A stretch of 64,000 nt of DNA from the NCBI RefSeq assembly GCF_042453785.1, contig NC_091665.1:29312501-29376500 (forward strand). Direction: 5' to 3'. The notes below the pieces were generated by a model. That model had not been told where the DNA came from, searched no databases, and worked only from the letters and a program-made list of their open reading frames with translations. This DNA is from Malus domestica. Lineage: Eukaryota > Streptophyta > Magnoliopsida > Rosales > Rosaceae. This document shows, in pieces, positions 47,431-58,635 of this stretch. The first letter of the stretch is position 1. Every line of letters begins with the position of its first letter. Made by a program: the position numbers and the translations under genes.

Positions 47431-49465
47431 TTACGAAAGCAGAGAGACGAGAGAAACAAACTCCAGTGTTACCCGGCCCTTGGACCTTGTGTTGATGACA
47501 AAGTGTTCCGGGTATTTTCTTAGCAACATAAGCAAGCCGTACCACGGTTTCCCTTTTGACTCTGGACCAGGCCAGTCCTCAGAAGTGAGATACCTCCTCA
47601 CTCGAGTGTGATGCCAGACGCTGCTGTACTGCTCCACCAACTGAACAGGAGTGATATGGAGTAAGGCAGAGAAAACCAAGGTTCCAACTCATAAACCTAC
47701 AATAAACAAAACTAGAATACACCATCCAAATGCATATACATGCAAAGCGTAACTAAATTATGCTACTCATATGAATAACTAAGGATGTGCTTCTACGTTG
47801 CTGATGACTGCAGATAACTGCACCATCCATCACAGATGAGACTAAATAGTGGAATAGCTGATGCATTCTGACAATCATCAAAGGAAGAGTGCAGTTGAAG
47901 AATAGAAAATAACCAAGTGCCAAAGGTTATGACTAACAAATATTTTGTTCATCAGAATATGTGTAGACTAACCTCAGTATGAAGTTTCTCCATAGGCATC
48001 CATTCTCCCGGACCACAAAGATCAGAGAGCACAGTAGCAACAGAGGACACCACATCCTTTTCCTCCAAATGCAGAAGTTGCTGATTGTCAGTGTCTCGAT
48101 CAACCCTTGACCTTCCATCTCCCTTCTTCTCTGCAGAAATCGAAGATAAAATTATGAAGATGAGAAGCCAATGCAAGTGTGCCAAAGTTAAGGAAAGAAC
48201 ATGTATCTTCAGTGTCACTACAGTTAAGTATCAAACAGATCAATCCTATTCCATCAACCCATATCACAATCTAGAAGTTAAAAACTAGCAATAATATAAA
48301 AAAGACAGCCAAAGACTCTACAAGGTATCGGGTGGAGTTTGAGCTAAAAAAAATGGCTTCGAATGTATAGTTTTGCCATATCCTCGGACGAAATGAAAAA
48401 CACTAGTTCTTGATTATCTAACATAAACCGCATCCAACCACAGCTACACACAATCCATACGCCCGAAAACCAAAAATAAAGAAGACGAAAACCATTCTAA
48501 TAAGGAACATCAATAAAAATCATAGAGTATAACCTGCAACAAAAGAACAATTTCAATACTTTGATAACAATCTCCTAAAGCTGTAAAACAAACAGAACAA
48601 ATGCACCTCATAATCCCTTTCTACGAAAAGGCCGACAAGTTCACAGAAATTCAAGACGAAATTCGAACAACACCGATCCTAAACATGTGATTGAAATGAA
48701 AACACTTGACAACACCATGATTCATATGATTTCAGAGAACGCAACTTCGTCGGATTCCAATTTCATATTAACATCAATGCCCATCAATTTATCAATTTCT
48801 AGGAAAGAGGAAAAAGCTAGAACTGGAAAAAACTACTAACCCAAAGCTCCGGCCTTGCCTGAACCAGAACCCGACCCGCCACCATATCCGAAACCATCGT
48901 ACCCTTCTCTCCTCATCTTCTTCCCACTCCCACTCCCCCCACCAACATCCTCCTCGTCCTCATACTCGTCCTCATACAACTCCCTCCCCCTCCCCTTCTT
49001 CCCAATCGACCCCGCGCCCGAACCCGAGTGGTACCCGTAATGGGCCGGGCCGACGGGGCTCGGCACCACCGGCACCGAGCCGGGGTAATGCCTAGGCCCC
49101 ACAGGCCCACCGAGAATGCTCCTCACCGGCAACAGAAAGTAAAACTCCTTATCTCCGATCTGAAGAAGGTCCTGCGAATCGAGCTTGACCGGCGGGTTCC
49201 CGGGCAGGTGGAGTACGCCCTCCACGAGGCAGCCGTTCTTTCCGAGGACCTCGAGGGCGAATCGACGACGCGTGAAGTCGTAAAAGATTCGCGCGTGGTG
49301 GCGCGAAATGTTCATACCGCCGCCAAGGCTGGAGAGGTCGACGTCCACCGTCGATTTCTTGGAGTTGCGGCCCAGGATTATGGAGTAGGTCTGCATGTAG
49401 TATTCGAAGTCTTCGCCTTGGAGCTTCGCGAACCCCGCCTCCACATCGCTGCTGCTCGCGGCCAT
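47431..49465 (-). CDS. FHA2: FHA-domain protein, FHA2-like
   Basis: Exons 49465-48841, 48130-47973 and 47640-47431 give 330 residues. The forkhead-associated domain covers about residues 28-105, with the phosphothreonine-binding motifs GRNS (32-35) and SRHHARI (54-60) and the following LGKNGCLVEG. Then come a Pro/Gly-rich linker, an acidic EDEYEDEED run and a conserved C-terminal half (VVSSVATVLSDLCGPGEWMP; WHHTRVRRYLTSEDW; KPWYGLLMLLRKYPEHFVIN). These are what I know from Arabidopsis FHA2, a nuclear protein related to yeast Fhl1/Ifh-type regulators of ribosome and rRNA genes. The start MAASSSDVEAGFAKLQGEDF is chosen over an in-frame ATG 16 codons upstream because it matches the family start. 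The first exon is very GC-rich compared with the introns. Confidence 0.9.
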
Positions 49466-49790
49466 TGAAATTTTCACAGATTCGCGGATCGGAGAACTGA
49501 TATAATCCCCCAAATTCCAATTGGTTTCGGTCTATTTCTCAATTGCAATGGGGTTTAAACTTAAATGGAAAACTGCAGAATTGTATTAAGTTCAGGGGCC
49601 AAAATAGAAATAAACAAAGTATTCACTTCTTTCCCCCAAAAGTCAATTTTTCGATATTCTCACATTTGCCCCTTTGGAGTCCTTTTTAGGGATTTACCCT
49701 CTCAATTATCTCTACTCCCCCTCCTGCCCTAAACGAACACCTGGGTCTCTGTAGCTCTTCTGCTTCTTCTCCGCCGCGAAATTCACTGTA
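49466..49790. promoter_or_regulatory. Shared upstream region of FHA2-like and DPM3 genes
   Basis: The two genes are divergent. The FHA2-like ATG is at 49465 and the DPM3 leader seems to start near 49725 and to end at a donor near 49790 (CGAAATTCACT/GTAATT). About 250 bp thus serve both directions. It holds a CCCTAAACGAACACC stretch. No TATA box is obvious on either strand. Confidence 0.5.
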
Positions 49791-51111
49791 ATTCTTTCTA
49801 CCCATCTCTAATTACTTTCTATTTCTGCTAAAAATCCTTGCTTTCTTTCAATTTTTATTCAATTTTTATTCAATTTTGATGTGAATTTTCTGTTTTTCTT
49901 TCACAAATTTGTCACCTTTTGTGTTTCAATTTCTTCACTTTGTAATTCGAAGTGAGGATTTCTACTCTTTTTTTTTTGTTGGGAATTAAATGGATCTTAT
50001 ATCGGATTTTGGTGCAGTTGATGCTCTTAGCTTTTTGGTTGGGATCTCACATGATCCATGGAATGACACCAATTTTTGAATTAGGGTTTGCTCTTGTTTG
50101 TTGATTGAAATTTTAAAAAAGTGTGCCAGATGATGTGGGAAATTGCGCAAGGGCTTTGAGTTCCAGGTTATTACCATTTACATGGACTGGAACAATGAAA
50201 AGGATTACTATGATCTATCCCTTCTGATGGCAGCTATGGATCAACTATTTCTCAAAGTTTACACTTTTACTGTCCATATGCAAACATTAAGTTATCTGTT
50301 GTTCGTCGCACATCTTGTTCTGGCTTGAACTGTTGGACATGGGAAAGATTGGACTGTGCTCATCCTTGAGTTAAATATGTGCTTCAGTGGGAGTGAGGAA
50401 GTTATTGACCGGTTCTCGTGCCGGCTTGAACTGTGTCTTTGTGCATTTCTACTCCGTAGGTCATGGGATCGACTACTTTTTGTAGACTTGTAGTAGTCAA
50501 ATCTCTTGAGTGTGGTGATGGGGGAGGAGTTTCGAGGGAGGGGAGGGCCACTGGACCCTGGAAAGTAAAGAAGTAGGATTTAACCGCATTATGTTTTTTG
50601 AGAATTCACGGGTCGAAAATATCTTGGACTGATTGAATGAATTAGTTAGCTTTGAGGTCCAAATAGAAGATGCAGCATGATCTGTGTTTTGTTTACGGTG
50701 ATGTGTGTCTTAGTCTTCATTGTTTGACTTGTTGATTTCATGTAACATCAGTTTTTTCTTTTCCTTCTCAAGAGACATCCTTTAGCAAAAATCAAATATA
50801 AACGACTCATGTTATATTTTTCCTTTGGTTTGAGTTTTCATGTATTGTTAAAGTAGCTACAATTCCTCTTCAATTGATTGCTCAAATAAAGAATATGGTT
50901 TCACAATTAATACGTTACACTATACGAATCAACCCGCAGATGTGCATTGCCTTGTGTGCTTGATCATGAATTTGCTGTTGCTTTCATGCATGCATTTGAA
51001 AGACATTATATTATTTCAAGTAAGCAAGTTTAATACACCACAAGGCTGTTGTTCTTTTCACTTATGTTATTTGTAACTTGCAGAGGAGTGGGAAGTGATT
51101 ATTATAAATCA

Positions 51112-51658
51112 ATGAAGCATATTGTGAAAATTCTGACATTGCTGGTGGCCATCTCTGCCTTGTGGATTGGTCTCTTACAGACGTCTATTATTCCGAGGAG
51201 TCATACTTGGCTGGTGAGTTATTTTATTTATTGATTTCGGTCAGTTTATGTCACTGTTTATACTTTTGATGTTATAATATTGTAACTATGCTCTGTTTTA
51301 TCTTGTTCCCAGCTACCAATATATTTCATTGTGTCTCTAGGATGCTATGGCCTGCTAATGGTTGGAGTTGGTTTGATGCAATTTCCGACTTGTCCTCAAG
51401 AAGCAGTACTGTTGCAGCAGGTAGAATACTTTTTCTATGTATTTTCTGCTCAGTTTACTTTGCCGAATGATACTTTGGTTAATCTTGCTCATTCTCTATG
51501 CCATTCATTACACACATTTCACCTTTTACATTAATATATGTTTGTCTTTATAAAAAAGGAACTAAAACCTGTTCTAAGGATTTTTTATCCATTAGGACAT
51601 AGCCGAGGCCAAGGATTTTTTAAAGCAGAAAGGGGTCGATGTGGGTGGCTGCGATTGA
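51112..51658 (+). CDS. DPM3: Dolichol-phosphate mannosyltransferase subunit 3
   Basis: Exons 51112-51213, 51313-51420 and 51596-51658 (all phase 0) give 90 residues, the family length. Two membrane helices are visible: IVKILTLLVAISALWIGLL (about 4-22) and PIYFIVSLGCYGLLMVGVGL (about 36-55). The soluble C terminus FPTCPQEAVLLQQDIAEAKD FLKQKGVD is the conserved part that tethers the catalytic subunit DPM1. The complex makes dolichol-P-mannose at the ER membrane for N-glycans, GPI anchors and O-mannosylation. A leader intron of about 1.3 kb precedes the start exon (acceptor TTGCAG at 51083). It is head to head with the FHA2-like gene. Confidence 0.92.
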
Positions 51659-52844
51659 TTCTGCACGCAGAGTTGTCCCTCTTCTGTGTTTGGATACGAA
51701 GAAAATACCTAATTTAGTATAGAATCCATCGAACTCCGCTCGTTCTTGCAGTGATATGGTGCACAACTTCATGACAGCTTATTATTTCCGACCTGATGGA
51801 AAATTGGCAAAGGTTTAACTGAGTTTAAGGAACGAACGACGCCTTTGGAGTTTTTAACTTTTAGCAACAAACAAACAAAAAAGCCTCTGAATTGTGGGAA
51901 ATAGAAGCAGTTTTGGAAAGTGCACACCTTATGAATTGTGTATTTTTGTTCTTCTATTACAGGTATAGAAGTTTTTGTCAAGTGGGACTTACCTCCTCTT
52001 TCTTCCATTTCTTTTCCTCCTCATGTTCATATATCTACTTGATCGGAAAGTAAAGCAGGCAAGTTAAAACATAGCCAGCTTATAAACTTATAAAGAGTAT
52101 AATCTCGGGTTGGTCCTTGAACTTACACCTTAGTTTCGATTTTGTCGTCGAACTAAAATTCATTAATTGATGTCTTTGAATTTGTCGAAATGTGGAGCAT
52201 CATTTCTTATCGTTAGATTCCGTTTAAAGTATGTTGCACACATGGAGGTCTTATACATCTTTTATTTTTCCCGTTGTGCTGTACAAGTGGTAGTGACTAC
52301 TAGTAGATTATTGGCCCGTCTCGTTGAAATGTTGCTAAAATGTTCTCGTCTTGCATTAGTGAGATTCAGAGTTAGATGGAAACCGAACAACGGGGACCAA
52401 ATACAAAATATAAAACACAACTAGACAACACAAGCTCATACATTGCAGCAGCACAAACAAACACAAAATGGCAGTACAGCTTGTTTGAGACGTATGTAAT
52501 GAACTCAATTACGCGCATTTGCCGGTATACACCACACAGCCCCAAATGCTTGAAATGCATGATGCCGTTGGTTTCGTCACGTCCGTCGTCTTCCGCCTCC
52601 GCAATCTCAAACCAACTCTTAATATTGACCGGTCATTCAGAGTTACTCTACATTTTTTTCATGACCATATTAGTATATACTTGAGTTGGAAGGGACTGTT
52701 GCGGTAATCTTTGTTGAGGAGTTGCAGTAAATCTTTGTTAAAACGTAAGTCCTCATCAAAGTAGTGTATCATCATCATGTGATAAATGATTTGGGTAATT
52801 CTACATCTCACATGATGAGATAGGCCCATGTGGATCCTTCACTA
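51659..52844. other. DPM3 3' UTR and spacer
   Basis: Transcript-end sequence, then unassigned DNA. Near 52105-52160 a phrase GGTTGGTCCTTGAACTTA resembles MULE-type MITE ends, but no second end was found. Confidence 0.4.
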
Positions 52845-53063
52845 TAGATGAGGATCATCTTCGGATCCTCTTTGTGGGGATCATATGGATTCTTACATCC
52901 TAATCGTTTATCGTATATCATGCGATCAGTTTTCGTTAGATACTATTTGTGTTTAATTTTAAATAATAAAATTTAAATGATCTCTAACCGTATGATATAC
53001 GATGAATGGTTAAGATGTGATGATATCTAGGATCCTCACAATTTAGATCGGATCCAAATCCTT
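52845..53063. mobile_element. Foldback MITE, ATCGTATATCATGCG type
   Basis: The two halves are inverted: ATCCTAATCGTTTATCGTAT and ATACGATGAATGGTTAAGAT; outer GGATCCTCTTTGTGGGGATC and GATCCTCACAATTTAGATC. The whole unit could fold. Boundaries are approximate and a target duplication was not established. Confidence 0.7.
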
Positions 53064-53146
53064 TCACTATGACTTCCTATGGACTCTAATAATTTTTATT
53101 TTTATAATATTAGAATCACTTTTAAAGTGCATAAAGAAAAAAAAAA

Positions 53147-53294
53147 CAAATGAAAAGGGTTTGAGAACTTTGAGTTTTAACGATAAGGACAAAATAAATG
53201 ATAAATTGAATAGTATCAGGATTGACTTTTTAATGTAAAAATGTGGTTTTTTCGTTAAAGTGAATAATACAGGGAATTTTTCGTTAAAGTTCCC
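53147..53294 (-). mobile_element. High-copy MITE, GGGAACTTTAATG type, copy 2 (reverse)
   Basis: Reverse complement of 38157-38311 (AACTTTGAGTTTTAACGATA, AATAGTATCAGGATTGAC, TTCGTTAAAGTTCCC). It lies between DPM3 and the protease gene. Confidence 0.7.
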
Positions 53295-53299
53295 TAAAG

Positions 53300-54701
53300 A
53301 AAAAAGAATTGTCTATAAATAAGAAGAAAACAAACCCAAATACATGTTTCATTTGGTTTGGTCTATAAATAAATGTTTTTTTTTTTTGCAGAAAAATAAA
53401 TGTTTGTTTAGTACTAATTAAAATTCATAATTCTTTTTTATGGATGGAATATGTAATCTAGGTATGAAAACGACTTCCGTTCTTTGATGAGAAACAAATT
53501 GTTTATATGTCATAAATAATGAATATCAATACAATGCAGGTGCACCCTTACATAAAAAAATTATCAAAACAAGTGTCCGTTCTTTGATTAAAAATTTTAT
53601 GTGCATGGTGCGCTATTGACGTTGTCGATAACTTCTCGATAACATATTTTAGCATATTTCATTGGTTACAACAACCCTAATATTGACACACAATTTATCA
53701 CATACCGACAATCATTCTTTAAAAAAAAAAAAGAGCGATTGTTCAATATCCAGATACATCTTCATTGAAAACATAAAAAAGAAAAAGAAAGGGAAGAGAC
53801 TTGATGATGTTCACATGAACATTCCAATTACACAATAGCACCTGTAAATTGTGATCCCCCACAATTGACTGGTTCACTGCATTTTCACTGCCTTTACCGT
53901 TCTCCTACTCACCGGTCACAATCACACATTTGCTTCCCACTCCCACATTCAACTCTCCTTCTCTCCGAATATGGGAGATTCATTATGCTTTATAAAAACT
54001 CTTTGAAAAATCATGTAATCCTTAAGACGTAGCGTTCATCTTAAGTGAAATTACAATTATTAATCACAAGAAACCAACGCCAATTTCAGAGAACCTTCCG
54101 ACCAAAATTACATCAAATTACTTTAAAAATCCTAATGGTGATCAGACATTAAGACAATTAGATAGTTTTAATTACAGTGATTAATAATTCAAAGTATGCA
54201 AGCAATCAATCATAAGCTCATTTTTTATGTGCTTTAAAAAAAAAAAACTGTTTCTGTTGTGCTGAGAGAATAAGCTCATTTTTGCTGCTTCACATTTTCA
54301 ACTTTTTTTACCTAAAATTATGAAATAAGCTATTTTTAAGTATTAACCAAACACATTTTTTAACTCAATTTTTTTTATACTCACTTTTTATAAAATCAAT
54401 TCGGTACCAAATCAGTCCTCGCTCACTCACACTCCGACAAGCCATTTTCTTTTGGCCCAATATCCAGCTCACAATATTTAACCCAAACTCTCCCTTTAAC
54501 TCCTTTCACGTCCGTCTCGTCCTTCTCTCTCTCACTCTCTCTGTCTTTTTCTTTTCCTTCATAACCATGGCAGCAGACAATGCAGACCCATGTATAAAAA
54601 TGCCACTTTAGCTCGCCGTAGATCCAAATTGTGAAGCTTTTCAATCGAATAAAGATAACCCATTTGATTAAATCCTCCAAGTTTCTCGACCCGCCATTGA
54701 A
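53300..54701. other. Spacer and upstream region of the protease-like gene
   Basis: AT-rich to about 54400, then a GC- and CT-richer leader (CTCTCTCACTCTCTCTGTC at 54525-54545). No gene was recognised. Confidence 0.45.
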
Positions 54702-56063
54702 ATGGGTGGTCTCAGAGAGTCATGGTGCTTCTGCAAGGGAGTGAGCAAGTCTGAGAAGATGAAAGCCGCCATTTTCTCCGGCAAGGCTCCGGCCATGGCC
54801 AGAATTTCCGGTGCCGCAAATGGGATCTCTGGCACCGGATTTCTGATCCATCGTAGTCTACTATTGACCACCCACGTCAACCTTCCGTCTGTAGCGGCTG
54901 CCGAGAGCTCCGAGATCCGGCTGCAAAACGGTGTTGCTGCAACTCTCGTTCCCCAAAGGTAGTCAGTACTAGATTTGCTTAATTTGTTTTATTAATAAAG
55001 TTTGGATTTTTCTTGGTTATATGGGAATTAATTGAAGGTAAATAATGGGTTTAGTGTTTTCTATTGGTTTGTTTTTGGAAAAGTGGAAAACCAGCCCCAT
55101 TAGGCCTCTTCAATGCATTAGGATTGTTTTATGTGCTTAGTTGTAGTGGGTCCCAAATGTTAGAAATTGAATTTTTTGAATAGTTTGATTACATGATGTT
55201 TCTACCCATTTTTTTTAGCTTTCAATGGAGAATTGATTAGTTTTGTACTGAAAATTTGGTTGTACCCTTTGTTTGCATTGGTGAGATTTGAATTGGTCAA
55301 AAGTTGTAATGTGAAAAGGGTTATAGGTGCTGCTAAGAAGTTGGATTGTTTTGTACGCACCTTCTGGTGGTTGTGCAGTTGTTGGATCTGATTAGATCAT
55401 ATTCATTCATTTCTATATAAACTACGGGTTAGGAGAAAAAGAGTGTCAACTGCTAATCATTTTCCTTTTGACAAAACGATATTCTAATTTAAGTGAGAGA
55501 TCTTAGATTCGATTGTCATCAAAGACAAATTTGAACCACATTATTGCTAGCTCATTGTGAGGCTTAGGTCACTCCCCCCACCCCCTTATTGTAGATAATA
55601 TCGTTTGTTCAACAAAAAAAAAAAGATAGAGGGATTCGAACTTGAGTGCAACATGGTGGCACGCTGCCCTGGCCAACTACCCAAATCCCACGTCCGCGTT
55701 AGGTGGTAACCATTCAGATAAGTTAAATGTGGAAGTCTTTAATGTAGGGGATGGAGACTAGGGGTTAGTACTGATAATGCATTGTGTTAAATGAACTAAA
55801 ACTAGAGGTAATGATGGAGGAATGGCATGGCATAGCTAAAAATAGCAAGAATTTGCAGGCAATAAGAGATGCCAGTGACTAAAAAAATGGAAGGCATTGT
55901 CAATAATGGTCATTGTCTCTGAAAAGGTTAAGAAATGAAATTGCTTTCTCAACTTCTTAGGAAGCTCTTCTCAAAATCTCCGGAACTCATCTGGCAAGTC
56001 CTCTCCCTGAGTCATGGAAATTTTGTTGTTTTACTTTCAAGTTGGTCCTAAGGCTTCATGGTG

Positions 56064-56105
<42 letters not shown>

Positions 56106-57785
56106 GTAGCTATCTTGTGGGTTGCCTCCTCTGGGAGTGATTAAGAAAATGAAAGGTAATTGAAAATTGGAGTACATAGCATCATGATCGTGATGATTCA
56201 GTTTATCACGTTATAAATGATTTAGTATTGCATAGAAATTCTGTTGGATCTGATAGTAGTTCAGTCCTCTAGTGTTTAGGCGAATGGAATTTTGTGACAT
56301 TCTTCTCTTAAAGCATCAATACATTATGGTTTATGGTAGCCTTTGCATATTTACGCATTTCGAGTAGTGTTTCTCATTCTTTCATTGGATTGCAGATTTT
56401 TTATCACCAGTTCCATCTTGGATCTTACAATAGTAGGTTTGGATGCGGTAGATGGAGATTCAACTGCCCAAGGGCACCTCCACCACTTGAGGACCTGCTC
56501 TAAACCAAACCTGGATCTTGGCAGTGTAGTTTACCTTCTTGGCTACACGGAGAAGAAGGAATTGACAGTTGGTGAAGGTAAGGTAGTGATAGCCACAGAC
56601 AATCTCATAAAATTGTCAACTGATGGAGTAACGTGGAGCCCTGGTTCAGCTGGATTCGATGCACAAGGGAATCTTGCATTTATGATGTGTGATCCTATGA
56701 AACTAGCAACATCTCCAAACACCAAATCCTCATCAACTTCCTCATCATCCTCGTCATCATGGAAGAAGGATCATCCAATGCAATTTGGTATCCCCATTCC
56801 AATCATTTGTGATTGGTTAAATCAACATTGGGAAGGCAGCCTCGATGATCTTAACAAGCCTAAGCTACCACTTATTCGGTTGATGTCTTCTGGCCAGAAA
56901 AGTGAGCACTCTTGTGCTTCCTTCACGCAGCGGCGAGTTTTTAAGTCAACTGAAGGTGACAATGATGGAACACCATCTTCATCAAATACAATCTCAAAAC
57001 CTGGGGACCAGCTAGGACCAAGCTGCTCTGCTGCCGCAAACACTGTTGATGAAGAGGCCCTAACAAGTGATCGTCATGCTGCACATGTACAAGGCATTCC
57101 TACTCCAGAAATCTATGAATCACCAAAGTTAACAGCTATTCCTCTTTGGAGAAAAGAAGGTTCCCCAGTTCAGCTTTTGGACATTAATTTTCCTCCAAGG
57201 GTTGCAAAACCAACAGTTCAACCACAGTCAACCAAAAAGTTACCCCCAAATTCTGGTGAGAATTTTGTCAAGGAGCCTCCCGAGCAGATCCGATTAAGAG
57301 AAGGATACAGAGTTGAAGATAGAGGACCAGCCAGTCCTAATGCAAATGCTGAAATTGCCTCAACGGGTTCATTTAATGGGGCCCAAAGTGAGGTTGAGTC
57401 TAGTTCATTCCCAGTAGATGTTTCAGATTTGCACAATGGGTATAGCAGTGAGGGAGAGACTCTGTACTCCGCCGAAACTGCTGAGAGTCGAAATTATACT
57501 ATTCCTGCAGATGGAAAGTTTCAAGAAGTGGGAAGGAGCCAGAGTTGTGTGAACTATAATAGATGGGGAGCCACCCAAAGTAACCCAGTGCAGCGCAGGG
57601 CGTTGCTAGAAAATCAGAGAAGCTTTATCCATGGAAGGAAGATGCATTCGCAAGCTGCAACTTCTCAAAGGAGCAATGACTACTACAGCCCAACTGTCTC
57701 CTCAATCATGAAGAAGCGCAACTCCGAGCAGCCTGTCAGACCCCGGCAAAGTGCCGTTCATTCCTCTCCGAAATGGAACTTCTGA
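54702..57785 (+). CDS. Trypsin-like serine protease family protein
   Basis: Exons 54702-54958 and 56396-57785, joined AG/A, give 548 residues. The fold of a trypsin-like protease is suggested by GISGTGFLIHRSLLLTTHVN (H58 as candidate histidine), SILDLTIVGLD (D95) and the serine loop WSPGSAGFD (S170), in the usual order. After about residue 235 the chain is Ser/Pro-rich and probably disordered, ending KKRNSEQPVRPRQSAVH and SSPKWNF, a tail style I know from the plant family around At3g12950 and At5g45030. No signal peptide is seen, so an intracellular place is likely. The leaders GLRESWCFCKGV are Cys-containing. The 1.4 kb intron hosts SINEs and a (CA)n tract. The frame start 56343 often called for exon 2 is intronic. 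Confidence 0.8.
55440..55623 (+). mobile_element. SINE-like retroposon in the protease gene intron
   Basis: The 3' part has a B-box-like TTAGATTCGATTG, then TTGCTAGCTCATTGTGAGGC, GATAATATCGTTTGTTC and a poly(A) run at 55613-55623. A reverse copy of the same family is at 63232-63400. Confidence 0.55.
55624..55715 (-). mobile_element. SINE-like fragment, opposite strand, abutting the first
   Basis: On the minus strand GGGTAGTTGGCCAGGGCAGC and CTCAAGTTCGAATCCCTC look like tRNA-derived A- and B-box regions. Its tail side meets the poly(A) tail of the plus-strand SINE, so two SINEs are joined tail to tail. Confidence 0.5.
56068..56106. repeat. (CA)n(TA)n microsatellite in intron
   Basis: About 14 CA units followed by TA units. 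Confidence 0.9.
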
Positions 57786-58433
57786 GTTGATTCTTATCTG
57801 GAAAGTGATTAGGACGAAGAAAATATATAGTTTTTTAAGTTAAACGGCGGTTTAATTTCCACTATGGTATAGTGTAACAAATTTGTAGTGACTGTGCAGA
57901 GTGACAGATATCAGGTGAATAAGAAAATTCAGCAAAGTTGTAATTTTGTTCCTAGTGAGACTTGTGTTACTGGTTACATATCATCTATAAAATTATTCTT
58001 TGAGGGTGAAAAACTCCCTATGGCAAGTAGATAGTTTTTTAGTTCTGGGAAATTTTAGCAGGTTAATCTGTCTCCATGTTAAACCCATGGTATATTGAAT
58101 GGCACATTTAGCTGATAACTGCCTGGTTAGAGAACAGATAGGGCAGCCGCTTTCGAGTTGCATATAACAAAAAGGAAAAGTATTGAACTTGGCTGTGTTC
58201 TGCCATTTTTGGCCATGGGGTTGAGCTTGAGATTCGGATCACAAATTCAGAAAGGGAGTAAAAGAAGATCATCTCCATTACAAAATGAGCCTGGACAATG
58301 GCATATATAACTCAAAATAAACTGCATAGCGTTAACGATTTTATTCAGAACATTAGCATTGATCAGATATTAGGGTTCTGCGCTAGGACAACGCTCCAAA
58401 GAAAAACTACAAAAAATCTCTTGTTGAGAGCCT
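57786..58433. other. Convergent gene ends
   Basis: 3' UTR of the protease-like gene from the left and of the MEB-like gene from the right. No other feature was seen. Confidence 0.5.
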
Positions 58434-58481
58434 CAATAGAATTCAAGTGCAGGCTTCACTAGACTAAGTGATGTCAAGTTA

Positions 58482-58635
58482 ATCCTACTGATACGATGTG
58501 GTCTCAAGCTTGGCTGGTTTCCCTCAACTTGAGACCGCATCTTATCAATAGGATTCGAGTGCAGGTTTCAGTATATTCATCTGAGGGAGCAGCAGAGAGA
58601 CGGATTCAGTTGAGGGGAACCAGCCAAGCTTCTCT
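58482..58635. repeat. Nested inverted repeats over the MEB-like stop codon
   Basis: AAGCTTGGCTGGTTTCCCTC (from 58506) is inverted at 58608-58631 (GAGGGGAACCAGCCAAGCTT). Also, TGATACGATGTGGTCTCAAG (from 58488) is inverted at 58528-58549 (CTTGAGACCGCATCTTATCA). The second hairpin spans the TGA at 58547-58545. A direct copy of AATTCAAGTGCAGG/GATTCGAGTGCAGG lies at 58440 and 58553. Confidence 0.85.

Noticed and set aside
49028-49468. 146-codon plus-strand frame
   Set aside because: It is the antisense of the GC-rich first exon of the FHA2-like gene.
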